From positions 1-14,386 of the forward strand of contig JWZX01002599.1 in the NCBI GenBank assembly GCA_001275005.1: 14,386 bases of DNA. Direction: 5' to 3'. A program made the translations under genes and the position numbers. The number at the start of each line of letters is the position of its first letter. Position 1 is the first letter of the stretch. Positions 1 through 7,448 of this stretch are shown piece after piece. This DNA comes from Chrysochromulina tobinii. Taxonomy: Eukaryota > Haptophyta > Prymnesiales > Chrysochromulinaceae. The notes below the pieces were generated by a model, which had not been told where the DNA came from, made no database searches, and saw only the letters and a list, made by a program, of their open reading frames with translations.

Positions 1-888
1 GCCGGCGCCGCCGGGCCCGCCTCCGCCGGCGCGCGGCCCCGCTCGGTCCGGCGTCCCGCGTGGCCGCCTGCCGGTCCGGCGGCGGTGTGCCTCCGGGGGT
101 CCCGCGGCCACGGTTCGGCCACGCCGGGCCACCGAGCCTCTCGGCGCTTCCCCGCGGGACCAGTCACGGTCGGGATTTAGCGATTTACCCTCACACACGC
201 TTAGACGCTTTACTTATAGCTGTCCGCGTCCCGCCGCGCGTCCGAGTTGCGCGGCCCGTGCGCGCGAGAACCGGCGCCTCAGGTCATCAGCGGCACCGGC
301 AGTCCCCTCTCGTCCTCGGCCGGGTCCGGAGCTCCCCAGCATCGTCGTCCCGCCCGGCGAACCACCGCTGCGCGCCACTGACTGGCCGTGGCCGCAAACA
401 AGCCGCTGGGCGCGCTTAGGGGCGCTAAACCTAAAGGCGCGCTCGGGGTCGACGCTCGCGGCGGGGGCCGGCGGGACATGGGGCCGAAAACGGCGAAAAG
501 CAAAAGGCGCGGGCGGGCGGCGGGGGCCGAAAACGCAAAAGGCTGCCGCCGAGCGGGGCGACTCCGTCAGTGCGGGCGCGGTCGGGCGTGGGCTCGGGCT
601 CGCGGAGGCAGCCGTGAAAAGGTGTGCCCAACACGACGCGTTTATGCCCCCTACGACGTACGAGGCTCGGGCTCGCGGAGCCGTGAATATGTGCCCAACA
701 CGACGCGTTTGCCCCCCTAGGCTTGGGCTCACGGAGCCGGGCGGCTCTCGCACCTTACCCATTTAGGTTCCAGTCCAGTTAGCACCTTGCCTTAAGAGGC
801 AAGTCCAGTTAGCATCGTGCACAACGAAATCTTGCTTATTCTCTGACGCCCCGTGCTGGCTTGCGCTTCCCCCCGTCCATCGCGGTAA
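1..888. other. GC-rich non-coding region, unassigned
   Basis: No convincing gene is visible. The stretch is extremely rich in G and C, and all its open frames are Arg/Pro/Ala/Gly-rich with no recognisable domain, as expected from composition alone. It contains short repeats: the 13-mer GGGGCCGAAAACG at 480-492 and 523-535, a larger imperfect tandem repeat at 591-745 (listed separately), and TCCAGTTAGCA at about 774-784 and 804-814 on either side of a small CTTGCC/GGCAAG inverted repeat. The composition resembles a ribosomal spacer, but I could not align any part to conserved 18S, 5.8S, 28S or 5S sequence, so this is not called rDNA. Confidence 0.5.
591..745. repeat. Imperfect tandem repeat, two units plus a partial third
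   Basis: Units begin at 591, 664 and 720, each with GGCTCGGGCTCGCGGAG or a close variant. The first two continue through a GCCGTGAA block into GTGCCCAACACGACGCGTTT (622-641 and 690-709). The first unit is 73 bp; the second is 56 bp because a segment around CTACGACGTACGA is missing. The third is degenerate and ends in the GGAGCCGGGCGG stretch. Seen directly in the sequence; function unknown. Confidence 0.8.
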
Positions 889-1176
889 CACGGTCAGTCC
901 GCTCCACCGCCTCCATCTCCTCCACCGCCGTCGCCACAGCCACCGTCGCCACCACCAGCACTATCGCCGCCACCTCCATCTCCTCCCCCGCCATCGCCAC
1001 CACCCCCACCAACTCCATTTCCTTCGCCGCCGCCGCCGCCATCTCCGCCGCCATCTCCGCCGTCATCTCCGCCGCCTTTGGCACCGCCACCTTCGCTCGC
1101 GCCGTCACCACCGCCGCTGGCGACCGCTTCCTCGGCAGCACCTCCCATCAGCGTAGCGGTGCTTCCATCCAGTTGA
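889..1176 (+). other. Ser/Pro-rich (SPPPP) open frame, possible exon of a hydroxyproline-rich cell-wall-type protein
   Basis: Between a TAA at 886-888 and a TGA at 1174-1176 one plus-strand frame is open for 95 codons and reads almost entirely as Pro and Ser blocks of the SPPPPSPPP type, becoming Ala-richer near the end. It has no ATG, so it would have to be an internal or terminal exon; an AG that could act as acceptor lies at 896-897 (GGTCAG). Such blocks are typical of extensin- or pherophorin-like wall glycoproteins. The DNA is a simple CCN-biased tract, so all frames on both strands look low-complexity (Gly-rich on the minus strand, Ala/Thr/Ser-rich in another plus frame). It may equally be a non-coding microsatellite-like tract. 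Confidence 0.3.
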
Positions 1177-1327
1177 GCGTTGTCCCGAGCGTTGTTCAAC
1201 TTCTCCGGCGAGGACTGCGCCGGACGAGCGTGGTCCCGAGCGTTGGCCTGCGCCGGCCAAGCCCGTGCCGTGTTGCGTGCCAGGTGCGAAACCACCTGTG
1301 CCCCGAAGCGCTTTGTGACTGCAACAG

Positions 1328-1404
1328 CGAGAGCCATCACAAGGAGTGGTGTGGGGCGCCATTATGAGCCATTATGAGGCCATTACGAGAGCCATCACAA
1401 GGAG
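1328..1404. repeat. 19-bp direct repeat overlapping the esterase 3' end
   Basis: CGAGAGCCATCACAAGGAG occurs at 1328-1346 and again, perfectly, at 1386-1404. Between them sits another near duplication, GAGCCATTATGAGGCCATTA. The second copy includes the stop codon of the esterase gene on the minus strand (1395-1397), so the duplication is at or just beyond the 3' end of that gene. Confidence 0.8.
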
Positions 1405-2648
1405 CACAGCGGGGGCGCCAAGAGTGCAAGGCAGGGGCGTGCTGTGGATTCGAATGCAGATTGGCAAGACTTACCCTTGCTGGGCAGATCCACGAGGTCA
1501 ATGTGCGGCGAGAAGACGCCTCCAGTGAAGGAGGCGCGGCCGTCAAGAAAGTGGCACAGATGGAGCTCCCAAGGGCCTGCTGCTCGGATGCGCTCGAGCA
1601 TCTCTGTAGCTTGGCGGGCGCGGCCTGGATGCGCTCGACCATCGATGCGCCAGCCCATCGCGTCATCCCACGTCGTGTGGGCCCAGGCTGTTTGGGCTGG
1701 GTCCCAAATTCGATCAGTGTAAGTCATCCTTTGCAAGCTCTGGCTGGACGCATCCCAGACTGCAGCTGTAGATTCTCGAGCGAGCGGCTGCAGCTCTAGG
1801 TAATAGCTCGAGGCCCCTTCGCCGGTCGGCCTGCATCGGAGGGTCGGGCCCAGATATCCGAGCCGGGCCCAAATGTCTGAGTTACCTGGCAGGGTCGGGT
1901 CCAAGAAGTCACGATCGGGCTGCCACAACACGCTCGCATCTTTTCCCGAGCAGCTTGCCAACGACAGGGGGAGCACGATGGCCATCTCCTCGGCGGTGAG
2001 CAGCGAGGCGCTTTCCACGTTGACGAGCCAGTCCATGGTTCCGTTGCAGTAGATGATGCGCCGCTCAAAGGCACGCAGAGCTTCGGCGTGCGTGCCGTTG
2101 CATAGCGCTTCGAGTGCGCCGTTGTCGAGCAACAAGTCGGGCCCTGTTTTCCCTTTGATCATGCGGAGGCCAGCACGCATGATCGACAGGCCAAACGCCG
2201 TCATCAGCGGAGCGAGGCCGCCAGCGCCACCGCGGCCGAGAAGGCGACACCCAAGATGCGGCGAAGCGATGCAAACGAGCGTATCCAACTTCATGCGCTC
2301 ACCAAAAGGTTGTGTCGCAAAAAGTCTGGAGGCCACAGAGCGGAGCACGAGGCCGCCAAAAGAGTGTCCGACCATGCTGATGCGCAGCGTCTCACTTGCC
2401 TTGTTGGCAAGAATGAGAATCTCGCCAAGCTTTACTTGAAGCGCCGCCCAGTAGCGCTCTGCGCAACATTCAACGCCGTCGTGCGTTTTGGTGCCCTGAT
2501 TTACCTCCGTCTCCCACGTTTCGAGTCCGGTCTCGTGGAGCTCCATTAATGCGTCTCGCACGGCGTGCATGTCGCTCGGCGCTCCGTCAATGCCATGGGC
2601 GAGCAACACAAGGTGCTCAATCGGAGCCTCCTCCATATTCTGCACCAT
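1395..2648 (-). CDS. DUF676-type serine esterase/lipase (alpha/beta hydrolase)
   Basis: A 417-residue intron-free frame from the first in-frame ATG (2646-2648); a second ATG at 2634-2636 gives 413 residues starting MEEAPIEHL. Just after the start is a hydrophobic strand ending in HGIDG (18-22), the oxyanion-loop position of this family. The nucleophile elbow GHSFGG is at 94-99 (Ser96), followed by ASPHLG (128-133), another family hallmark. CNGTMDWLVN (201-210) fits the acid motif, making Asp206 the likely catalytic Asp; the catalytic His is probably one of the C-terminal His residues (363 or 382). Established knowledge: DUF676 proteins, including yeast ROG1-like lipases, hydrolyse lipid esters. 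Exact substrate is unknown. No signal peptide or membrane segment is obvious, so it is probably cytosolic. The last about 25 residues are atypical and may reflect an unrecognised intron. It is divergent from the GNL3 gene. Family call is firm; the start is less so. Confidence 0.85.
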   Translation of the reverse strand: MVQNMEEAPIEHLVLLAHGIDGAPSDMHAVRDALMELHETGLETWETEVNQGTKTHDGVECCAERYWAALQVKLGEILILANKASETLRISMVGHSFGGLVLRSVASRLFATQPFGERMKLDTLVCIASPHLGCRLLGRGGAGGLAPLMTAFGLSIMRAGLRMIKGKTGPDLLLDNGALEALCNGTHAEALRAFERRIIYCNGTMDWLVNVESASLLTAEEMAIVLPLSLASCSGKDASVLWQPDRDFLDPTLPGNSDIWARLGYLGPTLRCRPTGEGASSYYLELQPLARESTAAVWDASSQSLQRMTYTDRIWDPAQTAWAHTTWDDAMGWRIDGRAHPGRARQATEMLERIRAAGPWELHLCHFLDGRASFTGGVFSPHIDLVDLPSKGKSCQSAFESTARPCLALLAPPLCSL

Positions 2649-2883
2649 ATGCACCAAACATGGTAATACGACAAGAGAGAAACACGGCACAAATTGCTGA
2701 AATTTTGTCCAGAAGAGCTGTGCCACTGTCCAGAAGCCTGTCCCACTTACCAGAAGTGCCTGTCCCAAAGCCGGCTGTTACGGCTCGAAGCTGGAGGTGC
2801 TTGCTTGCTTGCTTGGAGGGGGCTTCAAGACTGTGCACGGGCAGGCCCGAAACAGCGACGTAGACCGTCGCGAACAGTCCATC
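2649..2883. promoter_or_regulatory. Shared upstream region of two divergent genes with three phased CCAGAAG motifs
   Basis: This 235-bp gap separates the start codons of the esterase (minus) and GNL3-like GTPase (plus), so it must contain or overlap both promoters. CCAGAAG occurs at 2709-2715, 2730-2736 and 2750-2756, spaced 21 and 20 bp, about two helical turns. Each copy is followed by a related CTGTSCCA element (GCTGTGCCACT, CCTGTCCCACT, TGCCTGTCCCA). A (GCTT)3 tract lies near 2802-2813. No classical TATA box is seen. A regulatory role is inferred from position and phasing. Confidence 0.45.
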
Positions 2884-4638
2884 ATGGGCCGGCGCGGAGG
2901 AGTACGCCAGAAGAAGTTGTCGCACTCGATAAAGAAGCTTCTGCGCCGTTCGGGCGTGCCAGGCGTCAAGGGAAAGAAGGCCAAGCTGAAGCCGCCGGCG
3001 CACCCGGGCCACAGGGAGATGAGTAAACATGCCAAGAAGAAGATCTCACTTGCCGAGGGCACGTCGGGGGATGCGATGGAGATCGTTCCCAAGAAAGGCT
3101 CGCTCGCAGAGGGCACGGCCAAACGCGCTGAGCAGTCCGCGGCCCTCAGCAAGCAGGCGCGGCTTGATCTCATCGCGAAGCGGCGCGGCATCGTGCCCTC
3201 CAATTACAGCACGCCCGTGGAGGAGGACCCGGCGGCGATGGCGGAGGCAGTCGGCGCCGAGATGGACGAAGCGGCCGCAGCGACCCAGGCCGCCAAGCGT
3301 GCCCTCGCCTTCGCGCCGACGAGCCAGCGATCCTTCCACAAGGAGCTGTCGACGGTGATCAAGTCGTCGGACGTGTTGCTCGAGGTTTTGGATGCGCGTG
3401 ACCCCATGGGTTGCCGTTGCCTGCCACTCGAGGCGGCAGTGCTCGAGAAGTGCAAGGGCAAGCGGCTGGTGCTCATTTTGAACAAGGTCGACCTCGTCCC
3501 CGCCGACGTGGTGCAGCGCTGGCTCGCCTACCTGCGCCAGTACTTCCCGACACTCCCATTCAAAGCCGCGACGCAGCAAGGCGGCAAGGAGCCTGTTCGG
3601 TCCGCTAAGCTCGCCGGCGCCGCGGGTAAACTGGGCTCGTACAGCGCGGACGCGTACGGCGGCGACGGGCTGCTGCAGCTCCTGAAGAACTACTCACGTT
3701 CGCGCGGCATGAAGACGGCCATCACTGTGGGCATTGTCGGCTACCCAAACGTTGGCAAATCGTCACTCATCAACTCGCTCAAGCGCGCTCGTGCGGTTAA
3801 TGTGGGCGCGACGCCGGGCGTGACGACCGTCGCGCAGACGATCACGCTCGACTCGAAGGTCAAGCTGATGGACTGCCCAGGCATCGTCTTCGCTCGTGCC
3901 AAGACCGCTGAGGAGCAGGCTGACGTCGTGCTGCGCAACTGCGTCAAGCTCGAAAAGCTGGAGAGCCCCGAGGTGCCCATCGAGGCCATCCTGCGTCGCG
4001 TGACTGCCGAGCAGCTGATGAAGCAGTACGACGTCGGCCGCTTCGCCGACGCGACGGAGTTCCTCACGCTCGTGAGTGCCAAGCGCGGCTTCTTGCGCAA
4101 GGGTGGCGCGGCCGACCACGATGCGGCCGCGCGTGCAGTCTTACATGACTGGAACTCTGGCGCGCTCAAGTACTACACCGAGCCGCCGGAGGCAACGGGT
4201 GGGGTCGAGCTGGTGACGCAACTCGCGGATACGTTTGATTGGCACGCGGCCGCGGAGGCGCGCGTCGAGTCGCAAGAGGAGACGGCCGCGGCGGATGCGC
4301 GCATCGCCGCGACCGTAGGGAGGAGTGCGATTGGAGGAGGAGCCGCGGCCGAGATGGACGAGGACGACGAAGAGGACGAGGCGTCGCGCAGGGAGCCGAC
4401 GATGCTCACCACAGCGCCGATGCTGCTCGCGGGCTGGCAGCAGGCGCACGAGAGGGGGCCTGACGAGAAGCCGAAGCCGAAGAAGGTGCGCCCACCCACG
4501 AAACGCGCGTCGACCACGAAAATCCTCGATGACGAGCGCTTCAACTTCCAGCACAACAGAGCAATACGTAAAGGGCAGGCAAAGGAGAAGAAGAAGGCGC
4601 GCAGGCGCACGGCGGCCGCGTCGATGCTCCTTTCGTGA
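2884..4638 (+). CDS. GNL3: GNL3/nucleostemin-family nucleolar GTPase (ribosome biogenesis)
   Basis: 584 residues without introns. The start at 2884 (ATCATGG, good context) gives a very basic N-terminus (MGRRGGVRQKK, many Lys/Arg to about residue 55), as expected of a nucleolar and RNA-binding segment; an upstream non-ATG extension was not used. The GTPase domain is circularly permuted: LDARDPMGCRC (about 169-179), then G4 NKVD (200-203), then G1 GYPNVGKSS (286-294), a TPGVTT switch (310-315) and G3 DCPG (330-333). A predicted acidic patch (about 490-500, DEDDEEDE) and a Lys-rich tail follow. Established knowledge: this family (GNL3, GNL3L, Nug1, Grn1) acts in the nucleolus on pre-60S ribosome assembly. 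Retention of DCPG and TPG motifs is closer to GNL3L/Grn1/Nug1 than to vertebrate nucleostemin, whose G3 is altered. Divergent from the esterase. Confidence 0.95.
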   Translation: MGRRGGVRQKKLSHSIKKLLRRSGVPGVKGKKAKLKPPAHPGHREMSKHAKKKISLAEGTSGDAMEIVPKKGSLAEGTAKRAEQSAALSKQARLDLIAKRRGIVPSNYSTPVEEDPAAMAEAVGAEMDEAAAATQAAKRALAFAPTSQRSFHKELSTVIKSSDVLLEVLDARDPMGCRCLPLEAAVLEKCKGKRLVLILNKVDLVPADVVQRWLAYLRQYFPTLPFKAATQQGGKEPVRSAKLAGAAGKLGSYSADAYGGDGLLQLLKNYSRSRGMKTAITVGIVGYPNVGKSSLINSLKRARAVNVGATPGVTTVAQTITLDSKVKLMDCPGIVFARAKTAEEQADVVLRNCVKLEKLESPEVPIEAILRRVTAEQLMKQYDVGRFADATEFLTLVSAKRGFLRKGGAADHDAAARAVLHDWNSGALKYYTEPPEATGGVELVTQLADTFDWHAAAEARVESQEETAAADARIAATVGRSAIGGGAAAEMDEDDEEDEASRREPTMLTTAPMLLAGWQQAHERGPDEKPKPKKVRPPTKRASTTKILDDERFNFQHNRAIRKGQAKEKKKARRRTAAASMLLS

Positions 4639-4918
4639 GAGACGAGTGATGACCCCGCGATCGCCGCGCGATCGTGTCTGGCTCGAGGGACGAGGCCGCT
4701 GGCTCCCCGCACCCCGCACCCCGCACCCCGCGCCATCGGTGCTACCGGTACCGGTGGCCGCGCGCGCTCGCGAATGTGGTGCAGGCGAGGTGGCGCGCTG
4801 TCGGCGCGGTGTGGAGCGGACGCGGCGCGGTGTGGCGCCCACTCCCGGCACCAGACCGGCGAGGAGCGACCGGGCCGCGCTCCCGCGAGCCCGCGACCAT
4901 CAGCAATTTGGTCTTAGT
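4639..4918. other. GC-rich intergenic region downstream of the GTPase
   Basis: No gene recognised. It holds a small microsatellite of the 7-mer CACCCCG repeated about four times at roughly 4703-4733, and a palindromic ACCGGTACCGGT at about 4745-4756. Two copies of GCGCGGTGTGG lie at about 4804 and 4826. It probably includes the 3' UTR of the GTPase gene. Confidence 0.5.
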
Positions 4919-5037
4919 GAGAAATCATGGATATATCCATGCTTTGTCATGAAAAATGTGATTTCAGACGCCAAGGTATAATTTCATGGGCTGAGAAATC
5001 ATGCGCCGTGATTTCATATTCAGATTCTGAAATCATG
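4919..5037. repeat. AT-rich island with clustered GAAATCA / TGATTTC elements
   Basis: Composition changes abruptly from very GC-rich to AT-rich. GAAATCATG occurs at 4921-4929, 4995-5003 and 5029-5037. The inverted element TGATTTCA occurs at 4959-4966 and 5009-5016, and ATTTCATGGG at 4981-4990. A perfect 16-bp palindrome CATGGATATATCCATG spans 4926-4941, and GATTTCA (5010-5016) pairs with TGAAATC (5028-5034). The cluster could be a small non-autonomous mobile element, a regulatory site or a transcript-end structure; the sequence does not decide. Confidence 0.7.
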
Positions 5038-5186
5038 GGATGGACCTCACACGTCACGCACCCGAGCAGCTATTGCGTACATTGTACTGTAACGTGAGCG
5101 CGCTCACACGTCATGTTGCATGCATACGCGACGCGCGCGATTACATTATGCAGGGGCGCGACTATGCTCAAACGTGTCAGGACAGG

Positions 5187-5852
5187 CTACCTGGGCGACT
5201 GCGGCCGATTGCTGGAGCGTCGAGACCAGCTGCGGCGACCGCGACCGCTGGGGTCTGCACACGCGTCACACAGGTCGAAATCACGACATGTGTGGCAGGT
5301 CCACCCATATTTCCCACTCGCGATCTTTGCGTCGCAACCCTCGCCATCGCAGTTGAGATGCCTCTCATTCATGGTCGACTTGAAGACTTGGTAGGCCATT
5401 TCGTGTCCACTGAGGCAAACAACACGCAAGCAAACTGCTGGCTCCTTGGCGTCCCTCTTGGCCGGCCTCGGATTAGGCGCGCTCAGTGCGAGAGCGCTGG
5501 CGGCCTCTGTAGGCTGCTTCGTGTGGACTGGCACTTCGAGCCTGCAGCCGCACAAAAGCTCGATCGCGAGCCGAATATTCTTGAGGTGCATCGGCTTCGC
5601 ATCGCACATCTGAGTGAGCGCCGCCTCGACCTTGCAGTAGATGCTGAGGTCCATGCGCTTCATGTCGATCAAGTCCTCGATGCCCGCCGCATCGAAGGCC
5701 AAGGCGAAGCGCGAGTATCCATCCTTGATGCGGTCAAGCCACGTCTCGAGCGAACACGGCTGCTCCATGGAGCGCGCGCTCTGCTCCCTGTGCTCCCCGT
5801 CGAGGGCATGGCCGCCTCTCATGCTGCCACTGAAGGCACCTCCACACACGGA
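5187..5852 (-). CDS. SAM domain plus ZZ/DC1-like zinc-finger protein, C-terminal part
   Basis: This frame (221 residues counted from 5852) is the best conserved part of a larger minus-strand gene. Residues about 34-100 (from SLETWLDRI to IRLAIELL) have the spacing and hydrophobic pattern of a SAM domain, a helical protein-protein or RNA interaction module. Residues 146-198 form a cysteine-rich module: CLSGH at 146-150, then C168, C173, C186, C189, C195 and C198 with HLNCDGEGC and CHTCRDFDLCDAC, matching a ZZ/DC1-like zinc finger with a preceding C..GH element common in algal proteins. Expected zinc ligands after the last Cys are not seen. The stop TAG (5187-5189) lies inside CAG|GTAGCC, a good donor consensus, so the true C-terminus may be in another exon. 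The N-terminal continuation is in another frame upstream. Biological role unknown. Confidence 0.65.
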   Translation of the reverse strand, partial: SVCGGAFSGSMRGGHALDGEHREQSARSMEQPCSLETWLDRIKDGYSRFALAFDAAGIEDLIDMKRMDLSIYCKVEAALTQMCDAKPMHLKNIRLAIELLCGCRLEVPVHTKQPTEAASALALSAPNPRPAKRDAKEPAVCLRVVCLSGHEMAYQVFKSTMNERHLNCDGEGCDAKIASGKYGWTCHTCRDFDLCDACADPSGRGRRSWSRRSSNRPQSPR

Positions 5853-5853
5853 A

Positions 5854-6708
5854 CGCGCGGGCGGGCGTGGCACTGTCGAGGGCATCGCCGCCGGACGTGC
5901 CGCAGCAGAGGGTGCCACCGCCGACCCCGCCACCGCCAAATGCGTGGACGGGCGTGACGCCGCCGAGGGCAACGCCGTCGGGCGTGCCGCAGCAGAGGGT
6001 GCCACCGCCGACCCCGCCACCGCCGTGCGCGCCAACGAACGCGAAGCCAAGTGGCACGGCGGACAGGATCGGTATCGGTGCGCACGGCATGGCGGGCACG
6101 ACGCGTGACTGTGCAATAATCGAGACCGCGGTGGGCGAGATCAACCGCCAGCGCTTCAACGGTCGATGCTCATCGCACAGCCGGTTCTGCGACAGGAGGA
6201 ACGGGAATGTGTTCACTCCTGGAGGAACGGGGCTCCGTCGCTCACTTTCTCGTAGCCTCGACCTCTTCTTGCTGCCATTGGCGGGGTCGTCTGGCGGCTG
6301 AAGGACGAACTTTTCTCCAGTTAGCCGCTCCACGTGCCGAATGGTGTGTACATAGTCGGACTCCTTGTCCTCGGCATCATACGACGACAGAGGAGTCCCC
6401 ACCAGCTTCGTGTGGCACGGCCCCATCAGCCGATAAGTGCTATTGAGCATGCACATGTCGTAGCCGACACCGCCATGCCCTGCCGGTCTAGCTTGCCGAG
6501 GGACGTTGGCGGTTGGCCTCGGTGACGCGAGATCGACCGACTGCTCGGCCACCCGCGAAACCAGTTGAGGACTTGAGGCCGGCTCCGTGGCCAGCGCGGC
6601 CGTGCTATCTGGCAGCGGCCACAGCGGCAACTTCGAGCTCCAGGCCTCCAGATCCGGCAGGCCATATGGCGAAATTGAGGGCGAAAATGAGGGCGAAATT
6701 ATCTTCGG
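5854..6708 (-). CDS. Probable upstream coding part of the SAM-ZZ gene, with 29-residue Gly-rich repeat
   Basis: A 285-codon open frame without early stop runs from a TGA at 6709-6711 down toward the SAM-encoding segment, but in a different phase. There is no clear ATG at its beginning (a predicted start near 6630 would be TTG), which fits an internal exon. The first half is mixed and complex (for example CMLNSTYRLMGPCHTK, and a KKRSRLRESERR basic stretch that could act as a nuclear signal) and I do not recognise a domain. The second half carries two 29-residue repeats starting GGGGVGGGTLCCGT. The final repeat ends with GGDALD, and a similar GGHALD appears just inside the downstream SAM-encoding frame, which suggests the reading moves from this frame to that one near 5850 by an intron or a frameshift. 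Confidence is moderate that this is coding. Confidence 0.45.
5896..6024. repeat. 87-bp tandem repeat, in phase with coding (29 codons)
   Basis: A 42-bp block is perfectly repeated at 5896-5937 and 5983-6024, offset 87 bp. 87 is a multiple of three, so on the minus strand the repeat keeps frame and gives two 29-residue units. All three minus frames stay open across part of the block, so it does not by itself identify the translated frame. Confidence 0.9.
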
Positions 6709-6865
6709 TCAGCATGTCGGTCATCGCAGGCAGTCCAAGGCCGATCTCCATTTCGGCGTTGGCCAGCCAATGAAACTTGCCAACTTTAGAAAGCCAACCA
6801 TGCAATATGGGGTTCCATGTGGAGGTCCAGTCTCGTGCTTGAAAACGCGACGCGACCCACGCCAT
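6605..6865 (-). CDS. Possible first exon of the SAM-ZZ gene
   Basis: An 86-residue frame from a true ATG (6863-6865, MAWVASRFQ). Its sequence is of balanced composition (GWLSKVGKFHWLANAEMEIG and so on), unlike the random Arg/Ala-rich frames nearby, and it ends just where the next frame of the same strand begins to be open. That makes it a candidate 5' exon joined to the 5854-6708 frame. No domain is recognised, and no donor/acceptor pair could be chosen with confidence; a GT at AAAGTTGGCAAG and an AG at GACCGAAG are possible. Confidence 0.3.
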   Translation of the reverse strand: MAWVASRFQARDWTSTWNPILHGWLSKVGKFHWLANAEMEIGLGLPAMTDMLTEDNFALIFALNFAIWPAGSGGLELEVAAVAAAR

Positions 6866-6887
6866 TCGATTTGATTTCGTTTTCCCC

Positions 6888-6911
6888 TTTTCTCGGCCCC
6901 TTTCTCGGCCC
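6888..6911. repeat. Short pyrimidine-rich duplication TTTCTCGGCCCC
   Basis: TTTCTCGGCCCC is present twice back to back just upstream of the candidate 5' end of the SAM-ZZ gene, inside a CT-rich stretch. It may belong to the promoter; no known site is recognised. Confidence 0.5.
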
Positions 6912-6949
6912 CTCCCCTTACGTTAGGTTGCTTCCTGTACAGAGAGTAC

Positions 6950-7330
6950 AGCTTCTTGCGGCCGCTGCTACACGCGTAGATGCGTCAAGCATGAACGCTG
7001 CGTCTGTGTATAGCTGCTCGGGGTATGTATGAGATCCACGTGAGGCTCGCAAGGTCAACTTCCTCGCAAGACAACTTCCTCGCAAGACATGAGCATTGTT
7101 GTTTCGACTAACGACCCATCTGGATGTGGCGACGACGCAATGCAAGTGCAGATCGACGAGGCAGCTTCCTGCGGCCTACTGCGGCCGCTGCTACACGCAA
7201 AGGTGCATCTAGCATGAACGCTGTGTCTGTGTATAGCTGCTCAGCGTATGAGATCCACGTGAGGCTCGCAAGGTCAACTGCCTCGCAAGAACGATCATGA
7301 GCACAGTGATGCGGCCTGCGACCCATCTGC
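6950..7330 (-). repeat. Two inverted copies of the satellite unit
   Basis: Two copies, with the shared element AGATCCACGTGAGGCTCGC at 7032 and 7251 (219 bp apart), are the reverse complement of the unit found as direct copies downstream (there, GCGAGCCTCGGGTGGATCT). Matching continues on both sides: the NotI-like GCGGCCGC, the TAGCTGCTC block and a GACGACGCAATGCAAGTGCAGATCGA-type block all occur in inverted order. The first copy also has a local duplication ACTTCCTCGCAAGACA at about 7058-7087. Together with the direct copies this forms a large inverted repeat. Confidence 0.85.
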
Positions 7331-7448
7331 GTGTGGTGCTGCACAGAAAAGGAATGGTGGAGCAAGGTGATGCACTTGAGGCTTGCTAAGGGAGGAGAGG
7401 GGTCAGTACCCCTCCTGTGCCAGCGCCGACCTCTCTCAGAGCTCTGTA
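7331..7448. other. Spacer between the inverted and direct satellite copies
   Basis: About 118 bp that does not match the satellite unit, containing a GGGAGGAGAGGGG purine-rich stretch and GGTCAGTACCCCTCC. It is the central segment if the flanking copies pair as a hairpin. No gene is recognised. Confidence 0.6.

Noticed and set aside
1-830. Ribosomal RNA gene or spacer
   Set aside because: Composition and words such as GGGATTTAGCGATTTACCC looked rDNA-like, but I could not align any part to conserved core segments of 18S, 5.8S, 28S or 5S on either strand.
894-1340. Gly-rich 148-residue minus-strand frame
   Set aside because: Complement of the CCN-rich tract; poly-Gly/Asp content follows from the base composition, with no domain.
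2649-2768. N-terminal extension of the esterase
   Set aside because: The extension would need a TTG start; the first in-frame ATG is at 2646-2648 and the family motif begins directly after it.
5040-5957. 305-residue plus-strand frame
   Set aside because: It is antisense to the SAM-ZZ segment, which has clear domain patterns; its own product has no recognisable pattern.
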